NCBI GenBank assembly: GCA_024641835.1
Contig: JAHECH010000100.1
Span: forward strand, 1 to 9,837
Source: Deltaproteobacteria bacterium
GTDB lineage: Bacteria; Desulfobacterota; DSM-4660; Desulfatiglandales; HGW-15
Direction: 5' to 3'
Length of the DNA stretch: 9,837 bases
Position 1 is the stretch's first letter; each line of letters opens with the position of its first letter. Position numbers and translations under genes: made by a program. The notes under the pieces were generated by a model. The model was not told the DNA's origin, made no database searches, and saw nothing but the letters and a program-made list of their open reading frames with translations. This document shows positions 6,120 through 9,837 of the stretch, piece after piece.

Positions 6120-6189
6120 GTAAAGGAATCTCATGACGCGAAAATCAAGGACAAATTCTCCTGGTACGTCACACGATATCAATGGATGA
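6120..6189 (+). pseudogene. Third decayed RAYT gene start
   Basis: After an AAGGAA ribosome binding site, the ATG at 6133 reads MTRKSRTNSPGTSHDING and then stops (TGA, 6187-6189). It matches the RAYT start at 2926 at about 37 of 48 bases, including the 15-mer CGCGAAAATCAAGGA. Several residues of the RAYT N-terminal motif (MPRK-x-RID-x-PGALHHI) are degraded: Pro2 to Thr, Ile-Asp to Thr-Asn, Ala-Leu to Thr-Ser. It cannot encode a functional protein. From 6190 to the hemerythrin gene I recognise no gene; a 7-bp inverted repeat (6263-6269 with 6287-6293) is the only structure seen. Confidence 0.6.
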
Positions 6190-6402
6190 AGAATTGCTCG
6201 CGGAGGGATCTTCCTGGGAGATGCAGATGGAGTTACCGTAACGCCTGTGTTATATTTCACAGCGGAAGATCGGCAAAGAACCCTGGTCTTCCGAGCAGGG
6301 CATTCCGGCTTTTTCACGTAAACTGGTAGGCGAAATAGGCTATCGTACGGCCGCCCTGTCGAGGAGAAGGTTGGGGAAAAAAATGAATCGGGAGGAAAAA
6401 AC

Positions 6403-6939
6403 ATGCAAGCACGTGGACCACTTATGATAGAGCACCGCCTCATCGAGCGGATGATTGCCATCATCCGCCAAACGCTGTCGCAGATCAGGGCGAGCAATGC
6501 AGTAGATCCACTTTTCATCGACACCGCTGTTGATTTCATCCGCACATATGCCGACCGCACTCACCACGGGAAGGAGGAGGACATCCTCTTCAGAGACCTT
6601 GAAACACGGAATCTGTCGGAAGCCGATCGACGCGTCATGAACGAACTTGTCGAGGAACACGTCTTCGCCCGGAAGACCACAAAGGAACTGGTCGAGGCGA
6701 ACACTCGGTACCGGAACGGGAACGGCTCGGCACTGGGCGTCATTGCGGATAAGCTGGAGACGCTGGTGAACTTCTACCCCAGACACATCGATAAGGAAGA
6801 CAAGGTGTTCTTTCCCGCGGCCCGGGCGTACTTCACCGAGGAGGAAGACCAGGCAATGCTTGCAGAGTTCTGGGAATTCGATCGGAAGATGATCCACGAG
6901 AAGTACAAAGCGGTTGTCGCAGTCCTTGAAGGCGTCTGA
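6403..6939 (+). CDS. Hemerythrin-like (HHE cation-binding) protein
   Basis: A 178-residue, fully helical cytoplasmic protein of the hemerythrin HHE family, which uses a non-heme di-iron centre to bind O2 or related small molecules. All expected ligand positions can be found: His11 (MIEHRLIER), His54/His55 and Glu59 (THHGKEEDILF), His86 (EEHVFAR), and His128 with Glu132 (PRHIDKEDKVFFP). It carries no fused sensor or signalling domain, so storage, delivery or detoxification of O2 or NO is more likely than chemotaxis; this is inference. The ATG at 6403 is preceded by GGGAGG seven bases upstream, an ideal site. It is monocistronic: the upstream neighbour is divergent and the downstream RND gene convergent. 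No clear promoter was found in its leader, and no strong terminator between its stop and 7076. Confidence 0.93.
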   Translation: MQARGPLMIEHRLIERMIAIIRQTLSQIRASNAVDPLFIDTAVDFIRTYADRTHHGKEEDILFRDLETRNLSEADRRVMNELVEEHVFARKTTKELVEANTRYRNGNGSALGVIADKLETLVNFYPRHIDKEDKVFFPAARAYFTEEEDQAMLAEFWEFDRKMIHEKYKAVVAVLEGV

Positions 6940-7075
6940 TCGTCTCCGAATCGGGTAAAGGTAAGCTTTCAACTCCCCCTTTCCACAGTAGCCCTAATCA
7001 TGTCGCGGACAGGCTTTGCATGGGACTCTTCTTCCGCCGGCTCGGGAGAGGCCCCTCGACAGGTGATAACTTCCT

Positions 7076-9837
7076 TCAGTGGGATGCCTCGGTGCCAACT
7101 TGAGCGGGCAGCGCCACCTCGGCCGGTTGCTCCGTATGTTCAGCCGCAAGTACCATGTACATTGCCGGCACGACGAATAGCGTGAAGAGCGTTCCGATCG
7201 AAAGGCCCGTTCCAATCACGAGTCCCATGTTGAAACGACTTACCGCGCCCGCGCCGCTTGCCGTGATCAGCGGAACTACCCCAAGCACCATCGCCGCCGT
7301 GGTCATCAGGATCGGCCGCAACCGGATACCTGCTGCAATCTCGATCGCCTCGCGCTTTTTGTGCCCTTGTTTCTGCAAGCTATTCGCGAACGCGACGATC
7401 AGGATACCGTGCTTGCTGATGAGTCCGATGAGCGTCACAAGACCGACCTCGGTGTAGATGTTGAGGCTCGCCCCCCCGACACTCAGGCTGATGAAGATCA
7501 GCGCGCCGCAGATCGACATGGGCACGGTAACCAGGATGATCACTGGGTCGCGGAAGCTCTCGAACTGGGCCGCGAGCGCCAGGAAAATGATGATCAGAGC
7601 AAAGAAGAACGTGACCATCAGCGCGCTCGACTCCTGGACGTACTGCCGGGACTGACCGGCGTAGTCGATCGAATACCCCTGAGGCAAGGTCCGTTCGGCC
7701 AGGTCTTTGAGATAGATCAGTGCCTGACCCTGTGTCACGCCGGGATAGGTTACGCCGGAGATCGTCGCCGCGTTCTGTTGCTGGAAGTGATTCAGCGATT
7801 CGGGCACGGTCGTAGTCTCGATATGCGCGATCGTCGACAGAGGCACCGTCGCACCGCTTGCAGTTCGGATATAGTAGTTCTCCAGCTGATCGGTGTTGAG
7901 CCGAAAACGTTGCTGCACCTGTGGAATCACTTTGTATGACCGACCGGCAAGACTGAAATAGTTGACGTAACCGCCGCCAAGCATCGCTGAGAGTGCGCCG
8001 CCAACGTCGCGCATGGAAAGTCCGAGTTGTGCCGTCATTTGGCGATCTATGACCACCCTGGATTGCGGAAGGTCGTACTTGAGATCGTTGTCCAGAAAAG
8101 CGAACATCCTGCCCTTCTGGGCGGCTTGGAGAAAGTTGGTAGCAACCTCGTTCAGGCGCTTGAACGGATCCGTCGTTTCGATCACAAATTCGATCGGCAG
8201 GCCCCTGCTGCCTGGGAGCGAGGGAAGCTGGAACGCCACCGCACGAATACCGGCGATATGGCCCAGTTCCTGCTGGATGATCGGCTGCAGATCGTTGGAC
8301 GTTCTCTTCCGCTCATTCCAGGGTTTCATCGCCATACCGGCGATCGATTGGCCGGGCATGTCGAGCTGGAACACGTGATCGGTCTCAGGATGCTTCGCGA
8401 AGGTCTCGTACACTGCGTGAGAATAGAGTTCCCGTTGTTGCAGCGTCGCGTTCGGCGCCGATGTGGACGAGACGATGATGATGCCCTGGTCCTCTTGCGG
8501 GGCGAGTTCTGACTTTGCACCGGCATACAGGAAGTAGATGCTCCCGAGAATGACCAACGCGAACACCATCGTCACCGGAACGTAGTTGAGCGCGCCTCGG
8601 AGCACCCGTTCGTACCGCCGGTGCAACGCGCCGAACCGGCGGTCCAGGAATAGTGCGAACTTCACCTGCCACCCCTTTTGAGACGGGTCGTGCGGTTTGA
8701 GCAAACGTGAGCACATCATGGGAGATAGAGTGAGCGCCACGATCGCCGAGATCGTTACCGCAGCGACGAGCGTGAACGCGAACTCGGTGAACAAGGCGCC
8801 GGTCAGACCGCCCATGAAACCGATCGGGATGTAGACGGCGACCAATACCACCGTCATCACCACAATGGGGCCGGCTAACTCGCGTGCCGCGAGAATGGCT
8901 GCCTCCATCGGTTTCAAGCCCTCATCGAGGTGACGACTGATATTCTCGACGATGATGATAGCATCATCCACCACCAAGCCGATTGCGAGCACCAGGGCGA
9001 GCAGAGTCAGCAGGTTGATGGAAAAGCCGAACATCAGCATGATAGTAAACGCACCGACCAGCGACAGCGGAATCGCGATCGTCGGGATCAACATGGATCG
9101 AAATGAGCCGAGAAAGGCAAACACAACCAGCGTGACGATCACCAACGCCTCCGCAAGGGTACGCACGACCTCGTCGATCGAACTGTTCACAAATTCTGTG
9201 GAGTCATATACAATCCGCCCATTGAGCCCTCGGGGAAGCTGCTTCTGGATATCGGGAAAGACTTTGCGCACGCCCTTGACAACATCCAGGAGATTTGCCG
9301 CCGGCGCAACCTGAATACCGATAAAAACCGCTTTCCTACCGTCGAAAGCTACTTGAGATTCGTAGTCCTCCGCACCGAGTGTCACGTTGGCGACATCCTT
9401 GAGGCGAACAATGGCGCCGTCTTGATGCTTGATGATCAGATCGCGAAATTCGTCGAGCGAATGCATGCTGGTCGACGCCGTCAGGTCCACCTGCACCATC
9501 TGGCCCTTAGTGCTGCCCACGGCCGACAGGTAGTCATTATTGGTGAGGGCCGCCGAGATGTCCGTTGGGGTGAGGCCATAGGCTGCGAGTTGCTGGGGAT
9601 TGAGCCACGCGCGCAAAGCAAACAACTTTGCTCCCAGGATCTCTGCCGTCTGCACGCCGGGGACCACCTGCAGTTTGGGTTGTACAACGCGAATCAGGTA
9701 ATCGGTGATCTTGTTCGCGGTCAGCAGATCGCTGGAGAAGCCGATGTACATTGCGTCGGTCGTCTGGCCGATCTTGATGTTCAATACGGGCTGCTGCGCG
9801 GCGGGCGGCAGTTGGTTGAGTACGGCGTTGACCTTGG
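7076..9837 (-). CDS. RND family efflux pump inner-membrane subunit (HAE1/AcrB-like), 5' end outside the window
   Basis: About 920 residues of a proton-driven tripartite efflux permease, ending at TGA (7078-7076). The frame is open to the right edge and its first visible residues (KVNAVLNQLPPAAQQP) are AcrB porter-domain sequence, so the gene continues outside; the TTG at 9784 is internal. The proton-relay residues are intact: the Asp-Asp pair in GLVVDDAIIIVENISRHL (near 8965) and Lys in LISKHGILIVAFANSLQ (near 7410). Matching the Asp pair to AcrB 407-408 implies that about 115 N-terminal residues are missing and a full length near 1,035, normal for the family. Two large periplasmic loops and two bundles of membrane segments are present without breaks. 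The C-terminus ends in a polar tail. Substrates cannot be predicted. An adaptor gene would normally lie upstream, beyond the right edge; none lies downstream. Confidence 0.95.
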   Translation of the reverse strand, partial: KVNAVLNQLPPAAQQPVLNIKIGQTTDAMYIGFSSDLLTANKITDYLIRVVQPKLQVVPGVQTAEILGAKLFALRAWLNPQQLAAYGLTPTDISAALTNNDYLSAVGSTKGQMVQVDLTASTSMHSLDEFRDLIIKHQDGAIVRLKDVANVTLGAEDYESQVAFDGRKAVFIGIQVAPAANLLDVVKGVRKVFPDIQKQLPRGLNGRIVYDSTEFVNSSIDEVVRTLAEALVIVTLVVFAFLGSFRSMLIPTIAIPLSLVGAFTIMLMFGFSINLLTLLALVLAIGLVVDDAIIIVENISRHLDEGLKPMEAAILAARELAGPIVVMTVVLVAVYIPIGFMGGLTGALFTEFAFTLVAAVTISAIVALTLSPMMCSRLLKPHDPSQKGWQVKFALFLDRRFGALHRRYERVLRGALNYVPVTMVFALVILGSIYFLYAGAKSELAPQEDQGIIIVSSTSAPNATLQQRELYSHAVYETFAKHPETDHVFQLDMPGQSIAGMAMKPWNERKRTSNDLQPIIQQELGHIAGIRAVAFQLPSLPGSRGLPIEFVIETTDPFKRLNEVATNFLQAAQKGRMFAFLDNDLKYDLPQSRVVIDRQMTAQLGLSMRDVGGALSAMLGGGYVNYFSLAGRSYKVIPQVQQRFRLNTDQLENYYIRTASGATVPLSTIAHIETTTVPESLNHFQQQNAATISGVTYPGVTQGQALIYLKDLAERTLPQGYSIDYAGQSRQYVQESSALMVTFFFALIIIFLALAAQFESFRDPVIILVTVPMSICGALIFISLSVGGASLNIYTEVGLVTLIGLISKHGILIVAFANSLQKQGHKKREAIEIAAGIRLRPILMTTAAMVLGVVPLITASGAGAVSRFNMGLVIGTGLSIGTLFTLFVVPAMYMVLAAEHTEQPAEVALPAQVGTEASH

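Noticed and set aside
6263..6293. Inverted repeat CGGAAGA ... TCTTCCG upstream of the hemerythrin gene
   Set aside because: Seven-bp arms with a 17-base loop are easily expected by chance, there is no U tract, and the position is too far upstream to assign an operator.
6340..6972. Minus-strand ORF of about 210 codons opposite the hemerythrin gene
   Set aside because: It is antisense to a gene with a complete set of di-iron ligands and shows no motif of its own.
9784..9837. TTG at 9784 as the start of the RND pump gene
   Set aside because: The frame stays open to the window edge and the 18 residues before it are typical AcrB porter-domain sequence, so the codon is internal.

Overview
The window looks like a chromosomal segment of a Gram-negative bacterium with moderate-to-high GC. 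It carries an AcrB-type RND pump (which implies an outer membrane), a cytochrome bd oxidase, a TauE/SafE permease and a hemerythrin-like protein. My best guess is an anaerobe or microaerophile of the Desulfobacterota (old deltaproteobacteria) type. That is an inference from gene content only; no rRNA, tRNA or other lineage marker is present.

Layout, left to right. Positions 1-2611 hold a leftward operon, cydA > cydB > a 39-residue one-helix membrane protein, encoding a short-Q-loop (CIO-like) bd quinol oxidase and its probable small subunit. A further leftward gene may begin at the extreme left edge. Positions 2612-2993 are a non-coding gap with the likely cydA promoter, a palindrome, a decayed 5' end of a REP-associated tyrosine transposase (RAYT) gene and a G-rich tract. 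Positions 2994-4698 hold a leftward pair: a TauE/SafE permease, then a cytidylate-kinase-like protein with an extra BON-like C-terminal domain. Positions 4699-5297 are a 600-bp gap with inverted repeats, a possible small Cys-containing ORF and a second copy of the sequence found just upstream of the first RAYT remnant. Positions 5298-5942 hold a leftward exported or lipid-anchored protein with what look like two Trypco2-like domains, preceded by a promoter with a consensus -35. Positions 5943-6402 hold a third RAYT remnant and the hemerythrin leader. Positions 6403-6939 hold a rightward hemerythrin-like gene. From 7076 to the right edge runs most of a leftward HAE1/AcrB-family RND pump; about 115 N-terminal residues lie outside the window.

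How the genes fit together: the bd oxidase removes oxygen at the membrane and conserves energy, and the hemerythrin binds or senses O2 in the cytoplasm, so both suit an organism that meets oxygen intermittently. The TauE-like permease probably exports a small sulfur- or carbon-containing anion. The RND pump is a general efflux system missing its adaptor and outer-membrane partners here. The intergenic gaps repeatedly contain remains of one RAYT-like element, so this is a region of repeated insertion and decay rather than one compact island.

I found no CRISPR array, RNA gene, complete insertion sequence or complete known defence system. The least explained items are the small cyd-operon protein, the tandem Trypco2-like protein, the kinase/BON-like fusion and the repeated RAYT 5' ends.
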